Shown: positions 48,459 to 57,876, counted from the first letter of the stretch. The stretch is DNA of 64,000 nt from Natronospirillum operosum (GCF_004768465.1 NZ_SRMF01000007.1:48399-112398), one strand, 5' to 3'. The notes: a model not told the origin generated them from the sequence alone. Translations and numbers: made by a program.

Positions 48459-49232
48459 ATGCAAACGGTATTGAAAGGCAAGGTTGCGCTCGTCACTGGT
48501 GGCTCACGTGGGCTGGGTGCAGTCATTGCAGAAACACTGGCGGAGCAGGGGGCTGACGTGGCCATCAGCTATGTCTCGTCGGCCGACAAGGCCAATGTCG
48601 TCGTCGAGAAACTCAGGGAGAAGGGCGTTCGTGCCATCGCGATTCAAAGCGATCAGGCCGACCTCGCTGCCGCCAGGCCTCTGATCGAGGCGGTTACCAG
48701 CCACTTCGGCAAGCTCGACATCCTCGTCAACAATGCGGCGATTGCCGTGCAGGGCAAGCTGGTTGATGACCCCGAGCTCGACACAGTCAATCTCGACCGG
48801 CAGTGGCAAATCAATGTCATGGGCGCCGTGGCGACGACTCGTGCGGCAGCGCCGGTGCTGTCAGACGGCGGTCGGATCATCTTTGTTGGCTCCCTTTTGG
48901 GCAGCCACGTCCCATTCCCGGGCGCTGCCGATTACGCGGGAACCAAGGCGGCAATTGCCGGGTATGCGCGGGGCGTCGCCCGCGATCTGGGTGGCCGCAA
49001 TATCACGGTCAATGTTGTTCAGCCCGGCATCATGCCAACTGATATGGGTGCAGAAGTGTTGGGCGAAGGCGTTGCCGACGGAATCCTGCCCGACGTGATC
49101 CTGGATATGCACCCCATTCGCCGGATCGCGACGCTGGAGGAAGTGTCGGCCACCGTGAGCTTCCTGGCAGGACCGAATGCAGGCTACATCACCGGCGGTG
49201 CAATCAACCTGGCCGGTGGTTTCGCCATATGA
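48459..49232 (+). CDS. Short-chain dehydrogenase (FabG-like)
   Basis: A 257-residue classical SDR: KVALVTGGSRGLGAVIAETLAEQGADVAISYVSS (NADP-type loop), LDILVNNAAIAVQGKL, IIFVGSLLGS and YAGTKAAIAGYARGVARDLGGRNITVNVVQPG. The last part ends YITGGAINLAGGFAI, the usual SDR C-terminus. AGAGGTTTTC precedes the ATG at 48459. It is followed 56 bp later by a dinucleotide-binding protein gene in the same direction. Confidence 0.93.
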   Translation: MQTVLKGKVALVTGGSRGLGAVIAETLAEQGADVAISYVSSADKANVVVEKLREKGVRAIAIQSDQADLAAARPLIEAVTSHFGKLDILVNNAAIAVQGKLVDDPELDTVNLDRQWQINVMGAVATTRAAAPVLSDGGRIIFVGSLLGSHVPFPGAADYAGTKAAIAGYARGVARDLGGRNITVNVVQPGIMPTDMGAEVLGEGVADGILPDVILDMHPIRRIATLEEVSATVSFLAGPNAGYITGGAINLAGGFAI

Positions 49233-49288
49233 TCACTGCAGGCAGACCCGCAAGCGCAAGCAGCATCAACACTGAGGAGAAACGAAAC

Positions 49289-49942
49289 ATGACCACTATC
49301 GGCATTATCGGCGCCGGCGAGGTTGGCAGCCAGGTCGCCCGTGCGGCGATCGCGAGCGGCTACGAGGTTGTGATTGCCAATTCCCGTGGCCCTGAGACAT
49401 TGGCTGATCTTATAGAGGAACTGGGCCCTTCCGCGCGCGCGGCCACAGCAGCGGGCGCTGCCACCGCAGGCGATTTCGTTGTGGTGGCCGTGCCGCTGAA
49501 ACTCGACAATGACATGCCGGTGGCGGAACTGGCTGGCAAGGTCGTGCTGGACACCAACAACTACATGGCCTGGCGTGATGGCCACTTCCCCATGATCGAA
49601 TCGGGCGAGAAAACCATCCACCAACTGCGCCAGGAGCAATTGCCCGACTCGAAGGTGGTTCAGGCATTCACTCACATCAAGGCACCGCGTCTTCTCATAT
49701 CAGCCAGACCGGCTGGTACACCAGACCGCCATGCGATGTCGGTGTCCAGCAACTACCCGGAAGCTGTGGCGGTGGCGACACGACTGTACGATGATATTGG
49801 ATTCGACACCGTCGACAACAGCCCACTCAGAGAGTCCTGGCGCTGCGGCCCCGGTCAACCGGCATGGAACGCACACGCGCACCAGACCAAAGCCGAGCTG
49901 GCTGTCAATCTGGCCAGCGCGCAGCGCAATGCGCTGGCCTGA
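49289..49942 (+). CDS. NADPH-dependent F420 reductase-like dinucleotide-binding protein
   Basis: A 217-residue Rossmann protein: IGIIGAGEVGSQVARAAIASGYEVVIANSRGPETL, FVVVAVPLKLDNDM, KVVLDTNNYMAWRDG and VQAFTHIKAP. It fits the NADP oxidoreductase, coenzyme F420-dependent family, which in proteobacteria lacks F420 and probably acts on other carbonyl or flavin substrates. ATG at 49289 follows GAGGAGAAAC. It is likely co-transcribed with the preceding SDR under TetR control. Confidence 0.87.
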   Translation: MTTIGIIGAGEVGSQVARAAIASGYEVVIANSRGPETLADLIEELGPSARAATAAGAATAGDFVVVAVPLKLDNDMPVAELAGKVVLDTNNYMAWRDGHFPMIESGEKTIHQLRQEQLPDSKVVQAFTHIKAPRLLISARPAGTPDRHAMSVSSNYPEAVAVATRLYDDIGFDTVDNSPLRESWRCGPGQPAWNAHAHQTKAELAVNLASAQRNALA

Positions 49943-49966
49943 CGCTCAATACTGCTCTGGTGTCCA

Positions 49967-49997
49967 GGCCCACTCTCCTTTAATTGGTTTGTGGGCC
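49967..49997. terminator. Possible bidirectional terminator
   Basis: GGCCCAC (49967-49973) pairs with GTGGGCC (49991-49997) around a 17-nt loop that includes a T-rich part, between convergent genes ending at 49942 and 50024. The stem is GC-rich but the loop is long, so this is a moderate call. Confidence 0.45.
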
Positions 49998-50023
49998 GCC
50001 GGTCAGCGTGATGCAGTTGTCAC

Positions 50024-50995
50024 TTACTTGGTGTCGATCTGCCCCAGCGCGCTTGCACGATCTTTCAGTGCCTCCTGTGCTTCCTGCCAGGCAGTGTCGA
50101 CCGGGTTCAGGGCGGACATCAAATACGCCCAAGTCAGCCGTTGCACTGCCGCCAGAGTATCCGGTTTCTCATCGTCACCGGTTTCCCTGGCGTCATAACC
50201 GGGGATTCCCCCCAAACTGTGCTTGGCACCCTGCAAGGTCAACATCTGCTGTATGCCAGGAGCATCATGAAACGCATCGGTGTACCAGTCTGCACCTCTG
50301 ACCGTCATGTAAGGGTTGACGTCCGCACTGCCCACAACAGACAAAGTGGGCGTAATCAGGAGGGTGTAATCCGGATTCAACTCGGTGAAATGCTCGCGGG
50401 CAAATTCACTCAAACTGTCCCCACCATTGCCCGGGGCTGCCAACAGCACCCCTGCCTTGATGCGCGGTTCAAACACACTGACGTCAACATCATCCCGGCG
50501 TTTGCTATCGGTTAGATGTGCCCCCAGCAACATGGCCGCTGTTTGCCCACCCATGGAGTGCCCCACCACAGCGATGGATTCCTTGTCCAGCCGGCCCTTG
50601 AGCAGCGGCAGACTGGCTTCCATTTCTTCAAGCTGATCCAGTATCAGCTTCATCTCTTCCACTCGGGTTCGCCAGAACAAGGGTGCGCCGGGCAAATCAT
50701 GGGGATAGCCTGCCACCTTGGAATTTGCGTGCGTTGGTTGAATCACCACAAATCCGTGCTCGGCATAGAAGTTAACCAGGGGGCCATAGCCGTCCTTGGA
50801 TGGAAGATACAGAGACGGGCCATCACCATGTGAAAACAGAATGACTGGCAGGTTGGCACCCTCAACCGGTGCGGTAATGCGAAGTTCCAATGGTTGTGGC
50901 CGGTCATTGGAGTGCAGTCGTACGGGTGCAATGGAAACAGTCTGTACTGCTTCATTCACGGGCAGGTAACGGGCAAGTTCGATTAAACGGTTCAT
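50024..50995 (-). CDS. Alpha/beta hydrolase (PAF-acetylhydrolase/chlorophyllase-like)
   Basis: A 323-residue hydrolase: LPVILFSHGDGPSLYLPSKDGYGPLVNFYAEHGFVVIQPTH, then nucleophile elbow VVGHSMGGQTAAML (GHSMG), and late GSADVNPYM and GAKHSLGG, the expected acid and base regions. The layout fits predicted dienelactone hydrolase or PAF-acetylhydrolase-like enzymes. It is divergent from a LysR gene whose operator-like dyad lies in the gap. Substrate unknown. Confidence 0.88.
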   Translation of the reverse strand: MNRLIELARYLPVNEAVQTVSIAPVRLHSNDRPQPLELRITAPVEGANLPVILFSHGDGPSLYLPSKDGYGPLVNFYAEHGFVVIQPTHANSKVAGYPHDLPGAPLFWRTRVEEMKLILDQLEEMEASLPLLKGRLDKESIAVVGHSMGGQTAAMLLGAHLTDSKRRDDVDVSVFEPRIKAGVLLAAPGNGGDSLSEFAREHFTELNPDYTLLITPTLSVVGSADVNPYMTVRGADWYTDAFHDAPGIQQMLTLQGAKHSLGGIPGYDARETGDDEKPDTLAAVQRLTWAYLMSALNPVDTAWQEAQEALKDRASALGQIDTK

Positions 50996-51071
50996 GTTTG
51001 AGCTCTCCTGTTAAGACGAGCTGCAGAATAGAAAACCGGGCTTTCAGGATAAATCTTAAAGATCTAAACTC

Positions 51072-51095
51072 ATTGTTATGAAAACCAATAACAAT
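51072..51095. promoter_or_regulatory. Candidate LysR operator
   Basis: ATTGTTAT (51072-51079) and ATAACAAT (51088-51095) are perfect 8-bp inverted arms with an 8-bp centre, just left of the LysR start (51114) and about 80 bp upstream of the divergent hydrolase start. Confidence 0.65.
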
Positions 51096-51113
51096 TGAGA
51101 AGATTGATCGGCC

Positions 51114-52010
51114 ATGGACAAGATGCAGACCTACCGAGTGTTCTCGACCGTGGCGGAACAGCTCAGCTTCACCAAAGCCGCAGAATTGCTGAACCTGCCC
51201 CGGGCAACAGTTTCAACCACTGTACGAAGCCTTGAAACGCGCCTGGGTGTGCAACTGCTTAACCGCACGACCCGCAGTGTCTCACTAACCATTGAAGGCG
51301 AGCTATTCCTGGAGCAGTGCCTGAAAGTACTGAACGATGTGGATGAACTGGAAGGCATTTTCCGGCGCTCCGGACAGCTGCTCAGTGGTCGAATACGAAT
51401 CGACATGCCGGTGAATTTTGCGAAGGAAATGGTCCTGCCTTACCTGCGCGAGTTTCGTGCGCAATACCCGGAGATCCTGATTGATCTGAGTTCCACGGAT
51501 GACTTCATAGATGTTGCGAGCGAAAGCGTGGATCTCGTGATTCGCAGCGGGGCCTACGCCCAGGGCAACTTTACGGTCAAGAAACTGATGGATGTGCGCA
51601 TGGGGAACTATGTCAGTACCCGTTATAGCGAGCAGTTCGGCATCCCCTCTTCATTGGCAGAACTCCGACATCATGCTCTGGTGTCTTATGCCAGGCGGCT
51701 CAGCAACCCGGAAGTGGATTTTGTCTATGAACAGGCTGGCAAGGTATACAAGACCAGGGTCATGAGCAGCATCAATGTGAACAATACAGTGACCTATACA
51801 GACGCCTGCCTGGGTGGACTGGGCATTGCTCAACTGCCGACGAAGGCGGTTCAGAAATACATAAACTCGGGTGAGCTGATTGAAATACTGCCGGACTATC
51901 GCATGCCGGACGGACGGATAGACCTGATTTATCTGCGCAACAAACAGCTCTCCGGGCGCGTACTGGCATTTATTGAGTGGCTTGAAGCCACGCTAAGTCA
52001 TCCGAGTTAA
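51114..52010 (+). CDS. LysR family regulator divergent from hydrolase
   Basis: A 298-residue LysR protein: YRVFSTVAEQLSFTKAAELLNLPRATVSTTVRSLETRLGVQLLNRTTRSVSLT and an effector domain (GRIRIDMPVNFAKEMVLPYLREF). It belongs to the CrgA-like group. It converges with another LysR gene, overlapping by four bases (GTTAA/TTAA stop regions). It probably controls the divergent hydrolase. Confidence 0.92.
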   Translation: MDKMQTYRVFSTVAEQLSFTKAAELLNLPRATVSTTVRSLETRLGVQLLNRTTRSVSLTIEGELFLEQCLKVLNDVDELEGIFRRSGQLLSGRIRIDMPVNFAKEMVLPYLREFRAQYPEILIDLSSTDDFIDVASESVDLVIRSGAYAQGNFTVKKLMDVRMGNYVSTRYSEQFGIPSSLAELRHHALVSYARRLSNPEVDFVYEQAGKVYKTRVMSSINVNNTVTYTDACLGGLGIAQLPTKAVQKYINSGELIEILPDYRMPDGRIDLIYLRNKQLSGRVLAFIEWLEATLSHPS

Positions 52011-52924
52011 GCAAGCCTGGAGAATCCCGCAGTTCCGTCTTGCAGGCGCTCCTGCAAGGGCCCTGCCACAGCATCCAGAAACTGCCGCACGCGCGGTGAC
52101 AGCAGACGGCTGTGGGGAAACACAAACTGCACGGGCAAAGCAGGGGCGCTGTATTCGGTCAATATCGGTACCAGGGTGCCACGCTCCAGATCCTGCTGTG
52201 CCTGATAGCCCAGCACCCGGCAGATGCCCAGGCCGTCGCGGGCGGCGGCAAGCCCGGTATCGATCTGATTGGCACTCACCACGGGGTTGATGCGCTGCTC
52301 CCAGACCTTGCCCTCTACCTGAAACTGCCAGACTTCGCCGGAAGGTGAAAAGCACACCGTGGGCCAGTCTGACAGCTGCTCGGGATGCGTAGGCTGCCCG
52401 CGTTGTTCGATCAACGCCGGGCTGGCGCAAAGTACATAAGGCGTGCTGCCAATGGTACGCGCCACCAGCGAGGAATCGGCCAGGTGGCCAATACGCAGGG
52501 CCAGATCAAAGCCTTCCTCAATCACATCCACGACCCGGTCGAGCAGCGTCAGCTCTGCACTCATGGTGGGGTTCTGCTTCAGCCACTGGTTCAGCAGCGG
52601 TGCCAGGTGCAGGCGACCGAACATCACCGGGGCAGTAATCGACAGCTTGCCGGCCGGGTCGGCACGTCGACTGTCGAGCTGGAACTCGGCGGCCTGAACA
52701 TCCAGCAGAATACGGCGGCAATTCTGCAGATATTCACTGCCTTCATCGGTGAGCGCGATACGACGCGTGCTGCGGTTGAGCAGACGCACACCCAGGTGTT
52801 GTTCCAGGTTGGCGAGGGTGCGCACGATGGCGGCCGGAGATCGGTCCAGCTTCTCGGCAGCGGCAGACAGGCTGCCCTGATCCACAATGGCGACAAAGGT
52901 ACTCATGGCCTTGAGCTTGTCCAT
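52007..52924 (-). CDS. LysR family regulator
   Basis: A 305-residue LysR protein with MSTFVAIVDQGSLSAAAEKLDRSPAAIVRTLANLEQHLGVRLLNRSTRRIALT and an effector domain (KLSITAPVMFGRLHLAPLLNQWL). It is divergent from a VOC-GST gene pair at 53058-54114 across 133 bp and is the likely regulator of those detoxification genes. No clean palindrome was seen in the gap. Confidence 0.92.
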   Translation of the reverse strand: MDKLKAMSTFVAIVDQGSLSAAAEKLDRSPAAIVRTLANLEQHLGVRLLNRSTRRIALTDEGSEYLQNCRRILLDVQAAEFQLDSRRADPAGKLSITAPVMFGRLHLAPLLNQWLKQNPTMSAELTLLDRVVDVIEEGFDLALRIGHLADSSLVARTIGSTPYVLCASPALIEQRGQPTHPEQLSDWPTVCFSPSGEVWQFQVEGKVWEQRINPVVSANQIDTGLAAARDGLGICRVLGYQAQQDLERGTLVPILTEYSAPALPVQFVFPHSRLLSPRVRQFLDAVAGPLQERLQDGTAGFSRLA

Positions 52925-53057
52925 CGGCGGGTTCCGCTGCAGCCTGAAAGGAAGGATTTGTGCAAAAAACTGAATAACACTGACAGCTTGGCGGCATTTA
53001 TCGCATCCGTCAAACGGCGTCTAATGGCACCGCAATGTCGCATCTTCGGAATCAGCA

Positions 53058-53507
53058 ATGAAGCAACCTCAGCCTATTCGTCAGTTTGATCATGTCGGTA
53101 TTCGGGTCAGTGACCGCCAGCAGGCCGTGGCCTTTTATGAACAGCTCGGGTTTCGGGAGGTTCGTAGCTTCGAGAAATACGAAGCCAATGAAATGGAAAC
53201 ATCTGACGGTGTACGCATCAATCTGATCTTCAACGCCACCCGTCTGCCCCATGGCCGGAATGTGCTGCTGGATGAGCCGATCAAGCTGCCCGGTGTGACA
53301 CACCCGGCATTTGTGGTCGATGACCTCTATGCCCTGAAAGACTGGCTTGATGAAGCCGGTATCGCCATTACCGAGGGCATTCATCGCCTGGGCCCGCGTC
53401 GAATCACCCTGTTCATTCGTGACCCGGACAGGAATGTCCTGGAATTCAACCAACTGGTGGCTGAACCCGCGTCTGCAAGTACATCCCCCGAATCCATAAC
53501 CCGATAA
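53058..53507 (+). CDS. VOC / glyoxalase-like protein
   Basis: A 149-residue single VOC domain: FDHVGIRVSDRQQAVAFYEQLGFREV, THPAFVVDDLYALKDWLDEAGIAI and RITLFIRDPDRNVLEFNQL. The metal positions His near residue 12 and Glu near residue 132 are kept, so a metal-dependent isomerase or dioxygenase fold is likely. A GST follows 10 bp later, suggesting glutathione-linked detoxification. Regulated probably by the divergent LysR. Confidence 0.9.
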   Translation: MKQPQPIRQFDHVGIRVSDRQQAVAFYEQLGFREVRSFEKYEANEMETSDGVRINLIFNATRLPHGRNVLLDEPIKLPGVTHPAFVVDDLYALKDWLDEAGIAITEGIHRLGPRRITLFIRDPDRNVLEFNQLVAEPASASTSPESITR

Positions 53508-53517
53508 GGCACCTGTC

Positions 53518-54114
53518 ATGAAACTGTACGATCTGGAACTGTCCGGCAACTGCTACAAGGTCCGTCTGTTTGCCGCCCTGGTGGGTATCGAACTGGAACT
53601 GGAACCTGTGGATATCCCAGGCGGCGCGCACAAGCGACCCCCGCTCATTGATCTCAACCCCTGGGGCGAACTGCCGGTGCTGGTTGATGGTGATGTCGTG
53701 CTGCGCGACTCGCAGGCGATTCTGGTGTATCTGGCGCGACGCTATGGCGGCAACCAGTGGTGGCCGGATGGCGCCGCGCAGCAAGGCGAGGTGATGCAAT
53801 GGCTGTCGACCGCTGCCAACGAGATTCACAACGGCCCCAATACTGCCCGCCTGGTGGAGAAGTTCGGCTACCCGTTGAACAAGGCGCGGGCACTGGAAGT
53901 CAGCGCCCAGCTCTTGCCGTTGATCGAACAACACCTGAGCCGACACGATTGGCTGGCGCTCGGTCGCCCGACCATCGCCGAGTGCGCCGTGTTCCCATAC
54001 CTGGCGGTGGGCTGGGAAGGCGGCGTGACGCTCAATGATTACCCGGCCATTCAGGCCTGGATCGAACGCACCAAGGCGCTGCCGGGGTTCGTCGGCATGC
54101 CCGGGGTCAGGTAA
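53518..54114 (+). CDS. Glutathione S-transferase
   Basis: A 198-residue GST. The N-terminal thioredoxin-like domain has LYDLELSGNCYKVRLFAALVGIELELEPVDI, LNPWGELPVLVDGDVVL with the cis-Pro, and DSQAILVYL, the gamma-Glu contact (Asp in place of the more usual Glu). The C-terminal helical domain has WLALGRPTIAECAVFPYL. It conjugates glutathione to electrophiles. Overlaps the convergent MFS gene by eight bases. Confidence 0.92.
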   Translation: MKLYDLELSGNCYKVRLFAALVGIELELEPVDIPGGAHKRPPLIDLNPWGELPVLVDGDVVLRDSQAILVYLARRYGGNQWWPDGAAQQGEVMQWLSTAANEIHNGPNTARLVEKFGYPLNKARALEVSAQLLPLIEQHLSRHDWLALGRPTIAECAVFPYLAVGWEGGVTLNDYPAIQAWIERTKALPGFVGMPGVR

Positions 54115-55684
54115 GTTCGATGTCCTGGCCTTCGTCATTGCGCACATGCCGGAGAGAAACGGCAGCCAGCACGGACACACCGAGAATGCCGACTCCGCCA
54201 ACGGCGGCGGTCGTATTCAGTCCTTGAAGAAAGGCCGCTCTGGCTGCATCCAGCGTGCCGGCAGGCAACTCTCCGGCTATGGTGGTGGCTGCCCAAAGGC
54301 TATCGCTGAGAGCGCTGGTCAATTCGGTGCCGAGCTGTGGAGTCTGAGCCAGAATATCCGTCACCTGAACGCGGTACAGTAGTGTAGCCAGACTACCTAA
54401 CAGTGCGACTCCCAGTGCTACTCCCATCTCCTGTGCCATTTCCGACATGGCTGAAGCGGAGCCGGCGCGTTCCGGTGGGGCGGCTCCGACTACCAGGTCG
54501 GTGCCCAGGGCTGCGATGCAACCCAGGCCCAAGTAGACCAACGAAAAGCCCGCCACTGCCTGAATGAGTTCAGAGGGAAAAATACACAGATTGCTGATCC
54601 CCAGCCGCGCCAAAAACAGGTAGCCGCCAACGGATATCAACAGAGCTCCAGCGGTCACAAAGCCGGGGCGAATACGCCGCGCAATCAGTGGTGCTGCGAT
54701 GCCTGCAATAACCATCATCAATGCCGGTGGCCCCATCCACAGGCCCGCTACCAACGGCGACAATGTCGCCACCAGTTGCAGGTATTGCGTTACCAGCAAC
54801 ATGACCCCGGAGACACCCACCAGCCCCGTGAGCAACACGACCAGTGCTGCCGTGAAAGTGCGGCTGGCGAACAAGCGCATATCCAGCAAGGGGCTGGCCA
54901 ATTGCTGCTGGCGGCGCACAAACCACAGGGTGCACATGGCTCCAAGCATGATCGCCAGCAGTGGACCCGCAGCCAGGCCTGCCTTGGCGATTTCCTTGAT
55001 GCCATAGATGATGGGCAGGATCGCTGCCAGTGACAGCAACACACTGAACAGATCGAGTGGGCCTGCGTCTGTAGAACGGTATTCCGGCAACAGTTGCGGG
55101 GCCAAAATCAGCAGCAGGATAATCACCGGTACCGCCGCCAGAAATGCCGCTCCCCACCAAAAACTCGCCAAGAGCACACCACCCACCAATGGCCCGGCTG
55201 CCATGCCCAGGGCAAACATCGTTGCCCAGACTCCAATCGCCAAACCGCGCTGGCGGGGATTGGTGAACAGGTTGCTGATCAGCGCCAGGGTGGATGGCAT
55301 CAGCGTTGCGCCGGCGATGCCGAGGGCCGCTCGGGCGGCGATCAACATCTCCGCGCTGGGTGCAAAAGCGGCCAGTACCGAAGCCGCCCCAAACGCCGTG
55401 GCGCCGATCATCAGCAAACGGCGGCGCCCAATACGGTCCCCCAGCGTACCCATGGTGATCAGAAAACCCGCTATCAAAAAGCCGTAAATATCCATCACCC
55501 ACAATGCCTGGGTGCTGCTGAGTTGCAGATCGGTAGCAATGGCAGGCAGTGCCAGATACAGCAAGGTCACATCCAGGCCGAGCAGGAATGTGGGCAATGC
55601 CAGCACCGCCAGGCCAGCCCACTCCCGGAGACCGGCGTCGGTGATTGTATGGGTGGGTGATAAGGATAGTTGTTCTGATGTCAT
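54107..55684 (-). CDS. MFS efflux transporter, DHA2 (14-helix) type
   Basis: A 525-residue membrane protein. Hallmarks are ALPTFLLGLDVTLLYLALPAIATDL in helix 1, QALWVMDIYGFLIAGFLITMGTLGDRIGRRRLL (motif A), ARAALGIAGATLMPSTLALISNLF (motif B/C region) and SASAMSEMAQEMGVALGVALLGS near helix 11-12. It resembles SmvA/EmrB-like exporters of cationic dyes and disinfectants. ATG at 55684 follows AGGAGATGAC. Divergent from an XRE regulator, probable control partner. Confidence 0.9.
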   Translation of the reverse strand: MTSEQLSLSPTHTITDAGLREWAGLAVLALPTFLLGLDVTLLYLALPAIATDLQLSSTQALWVMDIYGFLIAGFLITMGTLGDRIGRRRLLMIGATAFGAASVLAAFAPSAEMLIAARAALGIAGATLMPSTLALISNLFTNPRQRGLAIGVWATMFALGMAAGPLVGGVLLASFWWGAAFLAAVPVIILLLILAPQLLPEYRSTDAGPLDLFSVLLSLAAILPIIYGIKEIAKAGLAAGPLLAIMLGAMCTLWFVRRQQQLASPLLDMRLFASRTFTAALVVLLTGLVGVSGVMLLVTQYLQLVATLSPLVAGLWMGPPALMMVIAGIAAPLIARRIRPGFVTAGALLISVGGYLFLARLGISNLCIFPSELIQAVAGFSLVYLGLGCIAALGTDLVVGAAPPERAGSASAMSEMAQEMGVALGVALLGSLATLLYRVQVTDILAQTPQLGTELTSALSDSLWAATTIAGELPAGTLDAARAAFLQGLNTTAAVGGVGILGVSVLAAVSLRHVRNDEGQDIELT

Positions 55685-55823
55685 GTCATCTCCTGATATC
55701 AAGCGCTCCGGGAGCGGGAAATGACCGCATTGTGAGACTGATTTTATAGGGTTACAATATAGCCAATTATCCTATTACTAGTGGTAACAGGCCGTTCTCC
55801 AGGCGGCAAACCAAGGACACTCC

Positions 55824-56645
55824 ATGGCTGAGCGTACTCTGGCTCGCACTCGCAGCGAGCTGACCGATTTCCTGCTGCATCACCGCCACAAGCTGACCCC
55901 GGCGGATGTGGGTCTGCCTGTGACCGGACGCCGCCGCACACCTGGCCTGCGACGGGAGGAGGTGGCCACGCTCGCTGGCGTCGGACTGACCTGGTACACC
56001 TGGTTCGAGCAGGGGCGTGATATCAGTGTGTCGGAAGATTTCCTGCTCAACATCTCGCGGGCACTGAAACTGGATGACGCCGAGTGCTGTCACCTGTTCC
56101 TGCTGGCCCACCGTCGGCCACCGCCGCCTGAGGGTTATCAGTGGCAGGAAATCCCGCCTCGGGTTCAGATTTTGATGGATGACCTGGCCGCGCGTCCGGC
56201 CTATGTCATCAATATGCGCTGGGATGTGATTGCCTGGAATGCGGCCGCGGATGCATTGTTTGACTTCAATTCACGCAACCAGGAAGGCCGCAATCTGTTG
56301 CGGATGCTGTTCGCCGACCCCGAACTTCGCCGCCGCCTGCCGGTCTGGCGCGAAGAAGCCCCCAAGGTGCTCACCCAGTTTCGCTGTGATCTGGCCATGG
56401 CGCCGGACGACCCCGCGCTGGTCAGTTTGGTCGACGAACTGAAGAGTGTCTCGCCGGATTTTAAGCGCTGGTGGAGTATGCCGGCACAGGGCAGCTATAT
56501 GCAGGGCATATGCAACATGTTGGATACCAGTGGTCAGCCGCAGCAGTTTGAGCATCAGGTGCTAACGGTGGATGAACACCGGCATCTGTGGATGGTGGTG
56601 TACTTTGCAGCCGAAGGTGAGCCCAAAAGCCCAGGCGCTGAGTAA
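55824..56645 (+). CDS. XRE helix-turn-helix regulator with MmyB-like ligand domain
   Basis: A 273-residue protein. Residues 5-90 form an XRE-type domain beginning ELTDFLLHHRHKLTPADVGLP and TPGLRREEVATLAGVGLTWYTWFEQGRDISVSEDFLLNISRAL. The C-terminal MmyB-type PAS-like domain has YVINMRWDVIAWNAAADALF and NLLRMLF. Such proteins sense fatty acids or other hydrophobic molecules and often face an SDR or MFS gene. It is divergent from the DHA2 transporter. Confidence 0.92.
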   Translation: MAERTLARTRSELTDFLLHHRHKLTPADVGLPVTGRRRTPGLRREEVATLAGVGLTWYTWFEQGRDISVSEDFLLNISRALKLDDAECCHLFLLAHRRPPPPEGYQWQEIPPRVQILMDDLAARPAYVINMRWDVIAWNAAADALFDFNSRNQEGRNLLRMLFADPELRRRLPVWREEAPKVLTQFRCDLAMAPDDPALVSLVDELKSVSPDFKRWWSMPAQGSYMQGICNMLDTSGQPQQFEHQVLTVDEHRHLWMVVYFAAEGEPKSPGAE

Positions 56646-56755
56646 TGCTGGTCCCGGCATGGGGGTTAACAGCGGCCACTTTTTTGTATGGACTGTCGAA
56701 ATCACTCTGTCCGGTGCGACTACCCGACAGACATTCTGCTTAAATGAGGTACACC

Positions 56756-57409
56756 ATGACTCTTGTACGCGTCGAGAGCTTTTCGATCTCGCTGGACGGC
56801 TACGGCGCCGGCCCCAATCAAAGCCTGGACCACCCACTGGGCGAAGGCGGGCCGGATCTGCATCAGTGGGCGCTGCCTACCCGCACCTTCCAGCGGGCGG
56901 TCTTCGGGAAGGATGGTGGTACAACCGGCGTTGATGAAACATTCGCCGCCCGTGGGTTTACCAATATTGGTGCCTGGGTGATGGGGCGCAACATGTTCGG
57001 GCCCATTCGCGGCCCCTGGCCTGATTTCAACTGGCGAGGCTGGTGGGGTGACAACCCGCCCTACCACGTGCCGGTGTTTGTTCTGACCCACCACGAGCGC
57101 CCGCCACTGGAGATGGAAGGCGGCACCGTCTTCCACTTTGTCACCGGTGGTATCCAGGAAGCCATCGAGCGGGCGCGCGCCGCCGCCAAGGGCGAGGATG
57201 TGCGCATCGGCGGTGGTGCCGATACCATTCGCCAGGCCCTCAGCGCTGGCCTTGTGGACGAAATGCACATTGCCATCTCTCCGGTGATACTGGGCCAGGG
57301 CGAGCCGTTGTTCGAAGGGATTGACCTGAAAGCACTGGGTTATCAGTGTGTTGAGCACGTCGGTACCGAGCACGCGACTCATATCGTACTCAAGCGGCAG
57401 GAGGGGTGA
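56756..57409 (+). CDS. Dihydrofolate reductase-like / RibD C-terminal domain protein (copy 3)
   Basis: A 217-residue protein: LVRVESFSISLDGYGAGPNQSLDHPLGEGG at the start, FTNIGAWVMGRNMFGPIRGPW, VFVLTHHERPPLEMEGGTVFHFV and VRIGGGADTIRQALSAGLVDEMHIAISPVILGQGEPLF. This is the longer YwjB-like form of the family. ATG 56756 has GAGGTACACC. It overlaps the next gene by four bases, forming an operon with an AHSA1-type protein, a common association. Confidence 0.9.
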   Translation: MTLVRVESFSISLDGYGAGPNQSLDHPLGEGGPDLHQWALPTRTFQRAVFGKDGGTTGVDETFAARGFTNIGAWVMGRNMFGPIRGPWPDFNWRGWWGDNPPYHVPVFVLTHHERPPLEMEGGTVFHFVTGGIQEAIERARAAAKGEDVRIGGGADTIRQALSAGLVDEMHIAISPVILGQGEPLFEGIDLKALGYQCVEHVGTEHATHIVLKRQEG

Positions 57410-57876
57410 TGACGAATTCAGACAGAGTCGATAGTGCATCCAGATACATCGTGGCATCCCCAACAGCCGTATATCGGGCCTTCTCGGAGCCGAGCGCCAT
57501 TGTGCAGTGGATGGCCCCTGCCGGCATGACCGGCACCATGCTTGCGTTTGATTTTCGTGAAGGCGGCTCCTACCGAATGCGATTGACCTACAGCGAACCG
57601 GGGCAGGGCAAAACCACGGCTGATGCCGATGAGTTTTCTGCCCAGTGGGTGCGCCTTGTTGATGGGGAATGCATTGAACAAGCCATCGCCTTCGATAGCA
57701 GTGACCCTCAGTTCGCGGGCGTGATGCGCATGATCTGGACCTTTCAGCCGGGAACGGACGGTACGCTGGTCACCGTCCGCTGCGAAAATGTGCCGGCGGG
57801 CATCCGACCGGAAGATCATGAAGTCGGGCTGAATTCCACGCTGGCCAACCTGGCGGCTTTTCTGGAGTCAGAATAG
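57409..57876 (+). CDS. SRPBCC / AHSA1-like protein
   Basis: A 155-residue START-like fold: ASRYIVASPTAVYRAFSEPSAIVQWMAPAGMTGTMLAFDFREGGSYRMRLTY, a long central strand run and NVPAGIRPEDHEVGLNSTLANLAAFLE at the end. Members bind hydrophobic ligands in a cavity. The GTG at 57406 or ATG at 57409 start overlaps the preceding reductase stop, so the pair is co-translated. Ligand unknown. Confidence 0.88.
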   Translation: MTNSDRVDSASRYIVASPTAVYRAFSEPSAIVQWMAPAGMTGTMLAFDFREGGSYRMRLTYSEPGQGKTTADADEFSAQWVRLVDGECIEQAIAFDSSDPQFAGVMRMIWTFQPGTDGTLVTVRCENVPAGIRPEDHEVGLNSTLANLAAFLESE

